From: Chloroflexota bacterium
GTDB taxonomy: Bacteria > Chloroflexota > Anaerolineae > Caldilineales > Caldilineaceae
DNA: 33,603 nt
Assembly (NCBI GenBank): GCA_026389895.1
Contig: JAPLGZ010000055.1
Span: 1-33,603, forward strand
Reading direction: 5' to 3'
The translations under genes and the position numbers were made by a program. The notes under the pieces were generated by a model. That model ran no database searches, was not told where the DNA came from, and was given only the letters and a program-made list of their open reading frames with translations. Position 1 is the first letter of the stretch. Each line of letters opens with the position of its first letter. Shown one piece after another: positions 17,395-28,115 of the stretch.

Positions 17395-18924
17395 ATGTCT
17401 GATCCGAAAATGGCGCGCATCTCACGTCGGAATTTTCTCAAATGGACCGGGACAGCCCTGGCAGCGAGTGGATTGGCGGCTTGTGCGCCAGCCGCGCCAC
17501 AGGCCCAACAAGGGGCGGCGACGACCGGCGCCGCGGCCACCGATGCGCTTGTCTACTATTACGGGACGCGGGCCAATTTTAAAGATGTCGCGGTGGTGCA
17601 AGAAGCGGTTAGCAAATTCCTCATGGACAAAATTGGCGTCGGCATCCAACTCAATCCGCTCGATTGGTCCACCTATAGCGACAAGATGCAACTCAAGAAT
17701 GCCGCCAGTGAAAAATATGACATGGCATTTACGGCCAATTGGACGAACGATTATTACAACAACGTCAAAAATGGCACGCTGCTAGACATCACCGATTCAC
17801 TGCAAAAGCTGGCGCCCACGCTCTGGAAAGATGTCAATCCTGGCGCTTGGGATTCGGCGCGCGTGCAGAAGAAGGTCTATGCGGCGATCAACCAGCAAAC
17901 ATGGACCGCCAATTTTGGCCCCCGCTGTCCCAAACAATATGCCGACAAATATGGTCTGGACTGGGACAAAATTAACAAATTGGAAGATATGGAGCCCTTC
18001 TGGGAGGCCGTTAAAAACGGTGAACCCGCCGACGTGAAAGCCATCGGCTGCGATGACAAAGGTAGCGGCGCGATCTGGGGCGTCTATTACAAGGCCGGTG
18101 TCATTGGCGGATCATCTTTTGGCGTGATCAACCTGGACGACAAAGATGCCAAGGCCATGCCCGACTGGGAATTTCAACCCTGGGTTGACACCCTGAAAAT
18201 GGTGAAGAAGTGGAATGATGCCGGTTATTATGGCAAGGAACCGTGGCCTGCCGCCGATTTTGCCGCCAAAGAACGCAGCGCCAAATACGCCAGCCATTTC
18301 CACAACAATAAACCCGGCGTCGAGGCCGAAATGAAGTCGATCACCAGCTTCGATTGGACCGCCAAAATCCTTGCCAAGAATTATCTAGAGAATGGCCCAG
18401 CCGCCACCATGACGGGTGTCAATAAGCAGACGACCAATGCCGATGCCTGCATCAAATACTTTGAGCAAGTCAACACAGACAAAGATTTATATAACATGTT
18501 GTGCTATGGCATCGAAAACAAACATTGGGTCTGGAAAGACAAAGAAAAAGGTGTGATCGGTCTGCCCGACGGCGTCACTGCCGAGAACAGCCCCTATAAC
18601 CCGAACAGCGACTGGATGTTTGGCAACCAATTTAACGCCTATTATACCGATCCCTCCAAGGTGGGTGCTTGGGAAGCCACGCGCAAACTCAACGAGGAAG
18701 CGACGCCCTCGCCCGTTGTCGGCTTCGTCTTTGATCAAACACCGGTCAAGACTGAACTGGCCCAAATTCAAGCGATCAGTGAAGAGTACAAGACACTGGG
18801 CACTGGCTTCTTTGACTTGGACCAAGCGCTGCCCGAATACACCAAACGCGCCAAAGATTCCGGCGCGGATAAGGTGATTGAAGAAATTAACAAGCAGTTG
18901 GATAGTTGGCGGGCGTCGAAGTAA
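17395..18924 (+). CDS. Extracellular solute-binding lipoprotein of the importer
   Basis: The 509-residue protein captures the importer's substrate outside the membrane. Its N terminus combines a twin-arginine motif (SRRNFLK) with a hydrophobic stretch and the lipobox LAAC, so it is probably exported folded by Tat and lipidated. A low-complexity Ala/Gln linker follows. The C-terminal region (VVGFVFDQTPVKTELAQI to the end) matches the DUF3502-type tail of LipO-like binding proteins that pair with LplB/YtcP permeases. GGGAGA lies about 10 bases before ATG 17395. The ligand, probably an oligosaccharide, cannot be named, since no glycoside hydrolase is adjacent. Confidence 0.92.
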   Translation: MSDPKMARISRRNFLKWTGTALAASGLAACAPAAPQAQQGAATTGAAATDALVYYYGTRANFKDVAVVQEAVSKFLMDKIGVGIQLNPLDWSTYSDKMQLKNAASEKYDMAFTANWTNDYYNNVKNGTLLDITDSLQKLAPTLWKDVNPGAWDSARVQKKVYAAINQQTWTANFGPRCPKQYADKYGLDWDKINKLEDMEPFWEAVKNGEPADVKAIGCDDKGSGAIWGVYYKAGVIGGSSFGVINLDDKDAKAMPDWEFQPWVDTLKMVKKWNDAGYYGKEPWPAADFAAKERSAKYASHFHNNKPGVEAEMKSITSFDWTAKILAKNYLENGPAATMTGVNKQTTNADACIKYFEQVNTDKDLYNMLCYGIENKHWVWKDKEKGVIGLPDGVTAENSPYNPNSDWMFGNQFNAYYTDPSKVGAWEATRKLNEEATPSPVVGFVFDQTPVKTELAQIQAISEEYKTLGTGFFDLDQALPEYTKRAKDSGADKVIEEINKQLDSWRASK

Positions 18925-18944
18925 GGCATCCCAACTAAAGTAAC

Positions 18945-18994
18945 AGGAACAAGTGGCGGGCAATGTTGAGAGGCATTGTCCGCCACTTGTTCCT
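18945..18994. terminator. 21-bp hairpin after the importer operon
   Basis: AGGAACAAGTGGCGG (18945-18959) pairs with 18980-18994. The stem continues through a G-T pair and CAATG/CATTG to a short loop. It lies 20 bases after the lipoprotein stop. No T run follows, so it may protect the transcript end rather than terminate alone. Confidence 0.55.
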
Positions 18995-19044
18995 ACGCAA
19001 GCTATAGGGATTGGTTATTATCGATTATAATAAGAAGCATAGTA

Positions 19045-19074
19045 TTGCGCACACATGTTCTAATATGCTATGAT
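19045..19074 (+). promoter_or_regulatory. Candidate promoter of the methyltransferase gene
   Basis: TTGCGC (19045-19050), an 18-base spacer and TATGAT (19069-19074) lie 60 bases before the start, in markedly AT-rich sequence. A short GCTAA/TTAGC hairpin follows. Confidence 0.4.
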
Positions 19075-19133
19075 TGCGCTAATTTTTTGTTAGCATAAAC
19101 AGGCTTCCATAATCGATTTTAGACAGGGGAATT

Positions 19134-20042
19134 ATGAGCAAAACAAAATCTTTTGGCACCCCTAAGCGCGAAGGGCATGATGCTTCAGCATTTTATGAGA
19201 GAAATTTATATAGTAAGTTGGTCGATGACCCTAAACCAAATGGTAATGGGATTCTCCATGTTGAAGTGCCTCCCCTCGAAACTTGGGCAGATCAGATTTA
19301 TCAGGATTCCTCTGAACATATGCAGAATATCCCAGATAATAGTGTAGCGCTTGCCTTTACATCGCCACCTTACAATGTGGGCAAAGATTATGACGATAAT
19401 ATGGAGTTGGAAGAGTACTTAAATCTCATTCAACGGGTAGCACAGGATGTTTATCGAGTTCTTTTACCTGGAGGCCGCTACGTAGTTAATATTGCTAACC
19501 TGGGACGTAAGCCCTATATACCTTTGCATTCTCATTTTTATCAACTTCATGATGAAGTTGGTTTTAAAACCCTGGGGGAAATTATTTGGCGGAAAAGCAA
19601 GGGATCAAACGGTAGCTGTGCTTGGGGTAGTTGGAAGAGTGCAAAAGCACCCCGGTTAAGAGATATACATGAATATTTGTTAGTTTTTACAAAGGAATTC
19701 TTTTCGAGACCTGATAAAGGTGAATCTACAATTGAGTCAGATGAATTTATGGCGGCGACTTTGTCCGTATGGGAAATTCCGCCTGAATCGGCCAAGCGTG
19801 TTGGTCATCCTGCTCCTTTTCCGTTAGAGCTTGCCAAGAGAGTTATAAAGCTGTACTCATATGCAAGTGATGTCGTTCTTGACCCTTTTGCTGGCTCAGG
19901 CACTACTTGTATTGCTGCCCAAGGGTTAGATCGACATTATGTGGGCTATGATATATCAGAGGAATACTGTACGATTGCAAGAAATAGGATCGCCCAATCT
20001 GCTCTCAAAAACATTGGCGCCAGCAAACCTGTAGAAAAATAA
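19134..20042 (+). CDS. Site-specific DNA methyltransferase, beta class (probably N4-cytosine)
   Basis: The 302-residue enzyme would transfer a methyl group from SAM to a base in duplex DNA. Catalytic motif [10 protein letters not shown] (Ser77-Pro78-Pro79-Tyr80), precedes the SAM-binding motif [11 protein letters not shown], giving the beta order. An S-P-P-Y form rather than D-P-P-Y favours N4-cytosine methylation. AGGGG lies before ATG 19134. No restriction endonuclease or specificity gene adjoins it, so it may be solitary. The gene and its flanks are visibly more AT-rich than the surroundings, with codons such as TTA, ATA and AGA, suggesting acquisition by transfer. Confidence 0.93.
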   Translation: MSKTKSFGTPKREGHDASAFYERNLYSKLVDDPKPNGNGILHVEVPPLETWADQIYQDSSEHMQNIPDNSVALAFTSPPYNVGKDYDDNMELEEYLNLIQRVAQDVYRVLLPGGRYVVNIANLGRKPYIPLHSHFYQLHDEVGFKTLGEIIWRKSKGSNGSCAWGSWKSAKAPRLRDIHEYLLVFTKEFFSRPDKGESTIESDEFMAATLSVWEIPPESAKRVGHPAPFPLELAKRVIKLYSYASDVVLDPFAGSGTTCIAAQGLDRHYVGYDISEEYCTIARNRIAQSALKNIGASKPVEK

Positions 20043-20064
20043 GCCTAACCTATATTTTGATTCC

Positions 20065-20136
20065 ATAAAATCCCCTCATCAACGATTTCAGTCAGTGGAA
20101 GCGCTACAAGAAGCATTCAAACAAATTACCCTCTAA
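20065..20136 (+). pseudogene. Possible remnant of a Ser/Thr kinase C terminus
   Basis: The frame ending at TAA 20134-20136 reads DSIKSPHQRFQSVEAL and then QEAFKQITL. It resembles the end of the protein-kinase domain in bacterial Ser/Thr kinases, where a 'P-x-x-R-F-x-S-x-x-x-L' motif is typical. No start or catalytic part is present, because the methyltransferase gene occupies the upstream sequence. It may be debris from an insertion, or chance resemblance. Confidence 0.3.
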
Positions 20137-20149
20137 AATCCAAATAATA

Positions 20150-22495
<2,346 letters not shown>

Positions 22496-22581
22496 AGGGA
22501 ATTCAAATGAGGCGATAAGTTCAAACAGAACACAGTAAGCGGTAGTTTTGGGTGGGCGGCAGGAGAAGCCGTCCGCCTTGG

Positions 22582-23166
22582 CTACGCCTTACCTGGCACT
22601 TGATGACAGGTGCGGCAACGAGCCTCGTAGCTTTCGCTGCCACCCACCAGGATAATTGGATCATCATAGCGGGCGGGGCGATTGTCGATCAAACGTTGGG
22701 TGCGGCTGGCTGAAGCGCCACAACAGACACAAATGGCATGGAGCTTATCCACACGCTCGGCCAGGGCCATGAGCAGTGGCAGCGGGCCAAACGGTTCACC
22801 GCGAAAATCTTGGTCCAAACCAGCCGCCACGACGCGCCGGCCCTGATCGGCCAAATGGGTGCACACATCGGCGATAGCCCAATCAAAAAACTGAATCTCA
22901 TCAATGGCAACAACTTCAGTGTCGGGCTCAACCTGATTTAAAATTTCTGCGGCACTGGCAACCACAATCACCTGATCGCGAGCCGCGCCACTGTGCGCCG
23001 CCACGCGCTCCACACCATAGCGAAAGTCAACTTGTGGCTTAAAGACCTGCACCTTTTTACGGGCAATTTCAGCACGCCGGATGCGGCGTAATAATTCTTC
23101 GGTTTTGCCGCTAAACATCGAACCACAGATCAGTTCAAGCCAGCCGCCGCTTGGCTGATAGTGCAT
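22582..23166 (-). CDS. tdk: Thymidine kinase (type II)
   Basis: The enzyme phosphorylates thymidine to dTMP in the pyrimidine salvage pathway. The 194 residues include the P-loop [17 protein letters not shown], the Walker B-like [11 protein letters not shown], the lasso segment [15 protein letters not shown], and a zinc site of two Cys pairs (CVCC and CRTC). Length and motifs are normal for the bacterial/human-like family. It lies 86 bases upstream of rarA on the same strand, so the two may be co-transcribed. A large GC-rich hairpin lies just before the start. Confidence 0.96.
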   Translation of the reverse strand: MHYQPSGGWLELICGSMFSGKTEELLRRIRRAEIARKKVQVFKPQVDFRYGVERVAAHSGAARDQVIVVASAAEILNQVEPDTEVVAIDEIQFFDWAIADVCTHLADQGRRVVAAGLDQDFRGEPFGPLPLLMALAERVDKLHAICVCCGASASRTQRLIDNRPARYDDPIILVGGSESYEARCRTCHQVPGKA

Positions 23167-23191
23167 CTCATTCCTCCAAGAATAGGGTAGT

Positions 23192-23251
23192 GGAACCTCA
23201 CCCGCGCCCTTGCTAGGAGAGCAGGAGCCCTTGTGGCGCGGGTGGGGTTCC
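23192..23251. repeat. 17-bp GC-rich inverted repeat before tdk
   Basis: GGAACCTCACCCGCGCC (23192-23208) pairs with 23235-23251 with a single G-T pair, around a 26-base spacer. It lies 26 bases upstream of the tdk start. No T run follows on either strand. Confidence 0.55.
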
Positions 23252-23266
23252 CTGTATTACATAATG

Positions 23267-23294
23267 AAAAGGGCAGAGACCGGAGCCTCTGCCC
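23267..23294 (-). terminator. Terminator of the rplU-rpmA-rpmE operon
   Basis: On the minus strand GGGCAGAG (23294-23287) pairs with CTCTGCCC (23278-23271) and is followed by TTTT (23270-23267). It lies 43 bases after the rpmE stop. A second small hairpin (AGGTTG/CAACCT, 23296-23311) lies just before it. Confidence 0.75.
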
Positions 23295-23337
23295 AAGGTT
23301 GTAAACAACCTCTTTATTTTTTGTTATGCAACAGCCA

Positions 23338-23682
23338 CTAGCTGGCGTTCAGTTCATACTTCGCCAGAACTTCTGCGGCAGCGGCTTCTGGATTGTCGCC
23401 ACGAGCGCGGGCCTTACGAGCGGCATCATCCGCTTCCTTGCGCGCTTTGACTTCAATCTCACGCCGTGAAGTCTCGCTTTGGCGGCGCTCGAGGCGCTTC
23501 ATAAAGCGATCAACCTGGCCGGCTGTGTCCATGATGCGCTGTTGCCCTGTGTAGTAGGGATGGCAACTGCTGCATACATCCGTGCGAATTTCGGGCACAG
23601 TGCTGCCCGTTGTCCAACTTGCGCCACAGGAACAGGTCACTTTGGCGTTTGGATAGTAGGTTGGATGAATATCTGGTCTCAT
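23338..23682 (-). CDS. rpmE: 50S ribosomal protein L31 with C-terminal extension
   Basis: The first ~75 residues are a zinc-binding (C+) L31: MRPDIHPTYYPNAKVTCSCG, then SSCHPYYTGQ, with Cys17, Cys19, Cys37 and Cys40, ending in VDRFMKRLERR. Most L31 proteins stop at 65-75 residues. This one has 114, with a charged, helical Ala/Arg/Glu-rich tail. It follows rpmA with a 2-base gap. The tail may contact rRNA or the small subunit at the bridge where L31 sits; this is inference. Confidence 0.95.
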   Translation of the reverse strand: MRPDIHPTYYPNAKVTCSCGASWTTGSTVPEIRTDVCSSCHPYYTGQQRIMDTAGQVDRFMKRLERRQSETSRREIEVKARKEADDAARKARARGDNPEAAAAEVLAKYELNAS

Positions 23683-23684
23683 GT

Positions 23685-23948
23685 CTAGTTTGCCTTTTCA
23701 GGATAAACGCTCACTTGCTTGCGATCCTTTTTGGCCCATTCAAATACAACGAAGCCATCTAGCGTCGCATAGAGCGTATCGTCTTTGCCAATGCCAACAT
23801 TGGTGCCCGGATAGAAATGGGTGCCACGTTGGCGAACAAGAATACTGCCAGCCGTCACCTGCTGGCCACCAAAACGCTTGACGCCGAGGCGTTGAGCATT
23901 TGAATCACGATTATTCTGGCTAGAACCGCCACCTTTTTTATGCGCCAT
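23685..23948 (-). CDS. rpmA: 50S ribosomal protein L27
   Basis: The 87 residues are a standard L27, starting [16 protein letters not shown], with the conserved [27 protein letters not shown] core. The N-terminal tail reaches the peptidyl-transferase centre in known ribosomes. There is no Firmicute-type cleaved leader. It is the middle gene of rplU-rpmA-rpmE. Confidence 0.98.
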   Translation of the reverse strand: MAHKKGGGSSQNNRDSNAQRLGVKRFGGQQVTAGSILVRQRGTHFYPGTNVGIGKDDTLYATLDGFVVFEWAKKDRKQVSVYPEKAN

Positions 23949-24021
23949 TTTCTTTGCTCCTTTTAATTGAGATTTACACAGCCATACACCCGTATCGCTG
24001 TACAGTTCGCGCTGCGATCAA

Positions 24022-24333
24022 TCAGGCATTCACTGATTGGATCTGAAGCCGGGTCAAGTATTGGCGATGCCCTTTACGTACACGAATGCGTTTTTTGGGC
24101 CGGTAGCGAAAAACTAGAATTTTATCACCGCGATGTTGTCCTGTGATCTTGGCCGTGACACTGGCACCGGTGACTATGGGCTGGCCGATGGTCACCGCGT
24201 CACCATTCGCCACCAATAGTACATCGTTCAACGTGACAGTGTCACCAACGGTGCCCTCTAACTTTTCCACCTCGAGAATGTCGCCGGGGCCAACTTGATA
24301 TTGTTTGCCACCGGTTCTGATAATTGCGTACAT
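24022..24333 (-). CDS. rplU: 50S ribosomal protein L21
   Basis: The 103 residues match L21 over the full length: MYAIIRTGGKQYQVGPGDILEVEKL at the start and the basic KKRIRVRKGHRQYLT near the end. It is the first gene of the three-gene operon, with AAGGGAG before the ATG. A leader of about 150 bases with two hairpins precedes it, behind a consensus promoter. Confidence 0.98.
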   Translation of the reverse strand: MYAIIRTGGKQYQVGPGDILEVEKLEGTVGDTVTLNDVLLVANGDAVTIGQPIVTGASVTAKITGQHRGDKILVFRYRPKKRIRVRKGHRQYLTRLQIQSVNA

Positions 24334-24485
24334 TTTTACTCCCTTTCTCAGCCGCGTTCAGACAGGTTGTACTCCCCATCTGAAACTTTGGAGAGCGGCT
24401 TTGCGCTCCCAAAGGGAAGGAACACAAATGCTGGCTCAGTTGATTAAAATGTGGATAGCAAGTCAAAGACGAGACTTATACCCAA
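24334..24485 (-). promoter_or_regulatory. Structured leader of rplU
   Basis: The transcript from the promoter has about 150 untranslated bases. One hairpin pairs CTTTGGGAGCG with CGCTCTCCAAAG-like sequence (about 24390-24420). A second pairs TTCAGA with TCTGAA nearer the start codon. Ribosomal-protein operons are often autoregulated through such leaders, and an L21 leader family is known in Firmicutes. Whether this one is related cannot be told by eye. Confidence 0.4.
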
Positions 24486-24491
24486 ACGTTA

Positions 24492-24520
24492 ATTATAGCG
24501 CGTGCAATGAGTTTTGTCAA
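24492..24520 (-). promoter_or_regulatory. Consensus sigma-70 promoter of rplU-rpmA-rpmE
   Basis: A perfect TTGACA (24520-24515) and perfect TATAAT (24497-24492) are separated by 17 bases on the minus strand, as expected for a highly expressed ribosomal operon. Confidence 0.85.
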
Positions 24521-24808
24521 ACAGATAACGCCAATATTTCACATAAAATGCATGCGTGGCCATGCATGCATTCCCCAGTCTGAGGACTAGGGCCGATCGA
24601 GGACCAGGGCAGCCAGACCATTGGATCAAGCGGCTTGAATAAGTGTTACTTGACGACTAAAGTCATCGCAATCCTCACCCCATTGTCCCGTTGTAATAGA
24701 GAATTTCAATGGCGATGGCTACAGTTTTTATCTATTGTATATATGCCTACCGAATAGTAGGTAGATAAAGATTATACTTAACCGAAAGTGAAGGGAAATT
24801 TAAAACAA
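24521..24808. other. Gap between rplU promoter and the TetR gene
   Basis: About 290 bases between divergent genes. It holds a small GC-poor palindrome near 24548-24572 (ATGCATGC on both sides of GTGGCC), no recognised RNA, and the TetR-type operator at 24747-24764. A TATACT (24773-24778) downstream of the operator is a candidate -10 box, but no good -35 box is paired with it. Confidence 0.4.
24747..24764. promoter_or_regulatory. Candidate TetR-family operator
   Basis: CTACCGAATAGTAGGTAG is an imperfect palindrome with CTACC/GGTAG arms, 45 bases before the regulator start and just upstream of a TATACT box. Size and position fit autoregulation by the TetR protein. Confidence 0.5.
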
Positions 24809-25402
24809 ATGGATGAACAGGAAAAAAGTGCTCCTAAGCAACGGGTGCTGGATGTAGCAGAACAGCTCTTTATTCAACGTGGCTATGCAGCGGTTAAGTT
24901 GCATGATATTGCCCAGGCGGTGGGCGTGCGGCAGGCCTCACTCTATTACCATTTTCCAGAGGGTAAAGAGCAACTGTTTGTAGCCATGGCGACGCGCGTC
25001 TTCAGGCGACACCAAATTGGCATCCAGATGGCGATCGAGCAGGCTAAGCCAACGCTTGCGGCCCAGTTGCAAGCCGTCATCGAATGGTTTGCGGAGCAGC
25101 CACCGTTGCATCTATTAGGGATGATCCATGCTGATATGCCTGCATTGAGTGCTGGACACGCTGCCGCACTTTATCAAGTGGTCTACCAGTCGATGTTTGC
25201 CCCAGTGCGCCAGATGTTTAGCGCGGCGCAGGCGCGCAACGAAATTCGTATGCTACACCCAGATTTGTTGACCGGCTCTTTTCTCTCTTTGATGGACGGC
25301 TTCCACTATGGGCAAAGTCGGCCGGGCGCGCCACCAAAGGCGGTGATCATAGACGAAATTATCACCCTATTGCTGGATGGATTGCACCCGCGCCCCAATT
25401 AA
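24809..25402 (+). CDS. TetR/AcrR family transcriptional regulator
   Basis: The 197-residue protein has an N-terminal helix-turn-helix (VLDVAEQLFIQRGYAAVKL, then IAQAVGVRQASLYYHFPEG) and a ligand-binding helical domain of unknown specificity. It probably represses itself and the downstream efflux set, which follows after 36 bases on the same strand. ATG 24809 is preferred over an in-frame GTG at 24788. AAGGG lies 13 bases upstream, a rather long spacing. Confidence 0.92.
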   Translation: MDEQEKSAPKQRVLDVAEQLFIQRGYAAVKLHDIAQAVGVRQASLYYHFPEGKEQLFVAMATRVFRRHQIGIQMAIEQAKPTLAAQLQAVIEWFAEQPPLHLLGMIHADMPALSAGHAAALYQVVYQSMFAPVRQMFSAAQARNEIRMLHPDLLTGSFLSLMDGFHYGQSRPGAPPKAVIIDEIITLLLDGLHPRPN

Positions 25403-25438
25403 TACAAGCACTTCAGACAAATTGCAAGGACAAACGGT

Positions 25439-26794
25439 ATGAAACGGTGGGTCATCGGTATTACACTACTTGGATTGGTTGTTGTTGGTGGCTACGCTGC
25501 TTACGCAACCGGACTTTTTAAGCAACGCAGCCAACCCGCGACGGCACAATCAGCAAACGCCGGGCAAACTACAACGTCGGCAACCACCACCGAGAACACC
25601 CCATTAGCCGTTGCCCAACAGGCCACCAATGGCCAGATTGAGGTGGACGCACGTGTTGTGCCCGTACAATATGCCGATCTTAGCTTTACGCTAGGTGGCG
25701 CCCTCGAAAGCCTCGCGGTGAAAGAAGGGGACCAAGTGGTCACTGGCCAGTTGCTTGCACGCCTGAATGGGGCGCAACAACGCGTGGCGATGGCCAATGC
25801 CGAGGCAACCTTACAAAAGGCGCAGGCCAAGTTGGCCGAATTGAAGAGCGGTGCGCGCCCTCAAGAAATTGAACAGGCGCAGGCGGCATTAAGTGCGGCC
25901 CAAGCCCGCCAGCAACGTCTCACCCAAGCCGGCTTGCCTGGTAACATCAAAACGGCCGAAGCAGCTTTGGCCGCCTCGCAGGCTGCGTTGGCAAAAGTAT
26001 TAGAAGGCGCCTCCGAACAGCAACTGATTGCGGCGAAGGCCGATCTATACAGCGCCCAGGCCACGATCAAGCAAGCACAAGCCGCCTATAACCTGGTGAA
26101 ATGGCGCAATGACGTGGGTGCGCTGCCCGAATCGGCGCGCTTGGAGCAGGCGACGACGGCGTATGAGGCTGCCAATGCACGTTTAGCGGATTTGACCAAG
26201 GTTGCCACCAGTGCTGAGATTGCCGGCGCCAATGCCGATGTTCGCCGTTTGCAGGCTCAGCTAGAAGAGATCAAAAAGGGGATGCCGGCGGATCTTGCGG
26301 CGGCCGATGCAGATGTGCGTGGCAGCCAGGCGCAGTTAGATTTACTCTTGGCGGGCGCACGGCCTGAAGAAATTGCGGCCGCCGAAGCGGATGTGGCAAT
26401 GGCAACCGCCGCTTTGCAACAGACGCTGGTCACTTTGGCCGAAACCGAAATTCATGCCCCCTTTGATGGTGAAGTGGCCGTGATCAATGGACGCGTGGGT
26501 GAACAAGTGGCGCCTGGCGCCATCGCGATTCGCCTCGCCAATCTCTCCGCCTGGCAGATCGAAACGGAAGATTTGACCGAGCTTGACATTGTCGGTGTCG
26601 CGCCCGGCAAGTTGGTGACTGTAACCTTTGATGCGCTGCCCGATCTAGAGATCAAAGGCACCGTGCGCTATGTACGCCCGATTGGTGGCGACCGGCGCGG
26701 CGATATTGTCTATACTGTGGTGGTCGATCCGGCCCAACAGGATAAACGCTTGCTCTGGAATATGACGGCCGTCGTCACTTTTGATGCAAAGTAA
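25439..26794 (+). CDS. HlyD/RND-type periplasmic adaptor (membrane-fusion protein)
   Basis: The 451-residue protein has an N-terminal membrane anchor (residues 4-26), a Thr/Ala-rich linker, half of a lipoyl domain ([27 protein letters not shown]), a long coiled-coil hairpin (about 110-330), then the second lipoyl half ([23 protein letters not shown]) and a beta-barrel. The hairpin carries five related segments of the form G-A-x-P-x-E-I-x-x-A-x-A, such as [13 protein letters not shown] and [13 protein letters not shown]. It would couple the following permease and ATPase to export across the envelope, as in DevB. AAGGA precedes ATG 25439. Substrate is unknown. Confidence 0.9.
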   Translation: MKRWVIGITLLGLVVVGGYAAYATGLFKQRSQPATAQSANAGQTTTSATTTENTPLAVAQQATNGQIEVDARVVPVQYADLSFTLGGALESLAVKEGDQVVTGQLLARLNGAQQRVAMANAEATLQKAQAKLAELKSGARPQEIEQAQAALSAAQARQQRLTQAGLPGNIKTAEAALAASQAALAKVLEGASEQQLIAAKADLYSAQATIKQAQAAYNLVKWRNDVGALPESARLEQATTAYEAANARLADLTKVATSAEIAGANADVRRLQAQLEEIKKGMPADLAAADADVRGSQAQLDLLLAGARPEEIAAAEADVAMATAALQQTLVTLAETEIHAPFDGEVAVINGRVGEQVAPGAIAIRLANLSAWQIETEDLTELDIVGVAPGKLVTVTFDALPDLEIKGTVRYVRPIGGDRRGDIVYTVVVDPAQQDKRLLWNMTAVVTFDAK

Positions 26795-26899
26795 CTGGTG
26801 CTGCAGCGTTATTGAGCGACGAAGCACATTAATCGCCTACGCTCTAATCTCGCAATTTCTCAATCTCTTACACGAATCATTTATAAATCCAGGTAACCC

Positions 26900-28057
26900 A
26901 TGCCCGTTTTTCTTGCCATTAAAGAGATCTCCTACAGCAAAGGGCGCTTTTTGCTGATTGCCCTGATTGTTGCTTTGATCACGACGCTTGTGCTCTTTAT
27001 TGCTGCGCTGGCCGAAGGGTTAGGTAGCGGCAACCGCGAATATATTCAAAAGCTGAACGGCGAGTTGATCGCCATTCAAGAGAAAGTCGATTTGTCGGTC
27101 GCCGCCAGCCAGATTGGTCGTTCAAAAATGAGTGAGATCCGGCGCATCAAAGGGGTAAGCGATGTGGGGCAGGTCGGGTTTGCCGCTGGCACGATTATCT
27201 TTGCAGATGGTCGGAAGTCCCTCGATATTGCGTTGGTGGGGGTAGAACCGGGACATCCCGGCGAACCCGAGGTGCAAACCGGGCGGCCATTGGGGCGCGA
27301 TCGCAGCAGCGAGGCGATTGTTGATGCCAACGTGGTGACGCAGGGTAAAGTGAAACTAGGCGATACCATCACGATCAAGGTAATTCAGGGGACAGATGAA
27401 GAGTTATACGACTTAAAAGTGATTGGCATTAGTGACGGCCGTAAATATCAGCTGCGCCCTGGCAGCATCTTTGTGCCCTATTTGGAATGGGACAAAATTC
27501 GCCCTCAGGCGACACAGAATATTGGCCAGGGCGAATTGGTCTCCAATATTATCGCGATTAAGTTAGATGATCCCAGCGACTGGAAAAATATAGCCAACAC
27601 CATTCAAGCGAATGTGAGCAAAATCCAGGTGGTGGACCGCAAGACCGCCTATGAAGCGTTCCCTGGCTATTCGCAACAGCAGAGCACCTTAGACACACAG
27701 CGTTATTTCACCTTTTTTATTAGTGTTCTGGTCATCGGCGGTTTTTTCCAGATTCAAACCTTGCAAAAGGTAGCCCAGGTGGGCATGCTCAAAGCGGTGG
27801 GTGCCTCCAATTTTACGGTCGTTATAGCCTCATTGACCCAAATTATCACGATCAATGCCTTGGGCGTGTTGTTCGGCACGCTTGGCACCCTGGCCTTGGC
27901 CCGCGCCATTCCGCCCAATGTGCCCGTCGTCTTTGTCGGCCAATCCGTGCTCACAGCGATCGTTTCGCTGCTGATGATTGGGCCGGTTGGGGGCTTAGTA
28001 TCGGTGTGGGTTTTGCTCAAGGTAGAACCGCTGACGGCTTTAGGGCTGGCGCAATAA
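26900..28057 (+). CDS. FtsX-type ABC exporter permease (DevC-like)
   Basis: The 385-residue protein has the FtsX/MacB topology: one N-terminal membrane helix (LLIALIVALITTLVLFIAAL), a large extracytoplasmic domain, then three helices (YFTFFISVLVIGGFF, VIASLTQIITINALGVLFG, and TAIVSLLMIGPVGGLVSVW). Together with the adaptor before it and the ATPase after it, it forms a DevABC/MacAB-like tripartite export system. AGGT lies before ATG 26900. Confidence 0.92.
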   Translation: MPVFLAIKEISYSKGRFLLIALIVALITTLVLFIAALAEGLGSGNREYIQKLNGELIAIQEKVDLSVAASQIGRSKMSEIRRIKGVSDVGQVGFAAGTIIFADGRKSLDIALVGVEPGHPGEPEVQTGRPLGRDRSSEAIVDANVVTQGKVKLGDTITIKVIQGTDEELYDLKVIGISDGRKYQLRPGSIFVPYLEWDKIRPQATQNIGQGELVSNIIAIKLDDPSDWKNIANTIQANVSKIQVVDRKTAYEAFPGYSQQQSTLDTQRYFTFFISVLVIGGFFQIQTLQKVAQVGMLKAVGASNFTVVIASLTQIITINALGVLFGTLGTLALARAIPPNVPVVFVGQSVLTAIVSLLMIGPVGGLVSVWVLLKVEPLTALGLAQ

Positions 28058-28066
28058 TTTTAGAGT

Positions 28067-28083
28067 GACGAAGTGGCTTCGTC
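28067..28083. repeat. Short hairpin between permease and ATPase genes
   Basis: GACGAAG (28067-28073) pairs with CTTCGTC (28077-28083) around a 3-base loop in the 58-base gap. It could moderate the ratio of the two products. No T run follows. Confidence 0.4.
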
Positions 28084-28115
28084 GCCAACTCAACTCGCAA
28101 TGGTAAACCGCAACT

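Noticed and set aside
23296-23320. Plus-strand terminator (AGGTTG/CAACCT plus T run)
   Set aside because: No plus-strand gene ends here; flanking genes are all on the minus strand.
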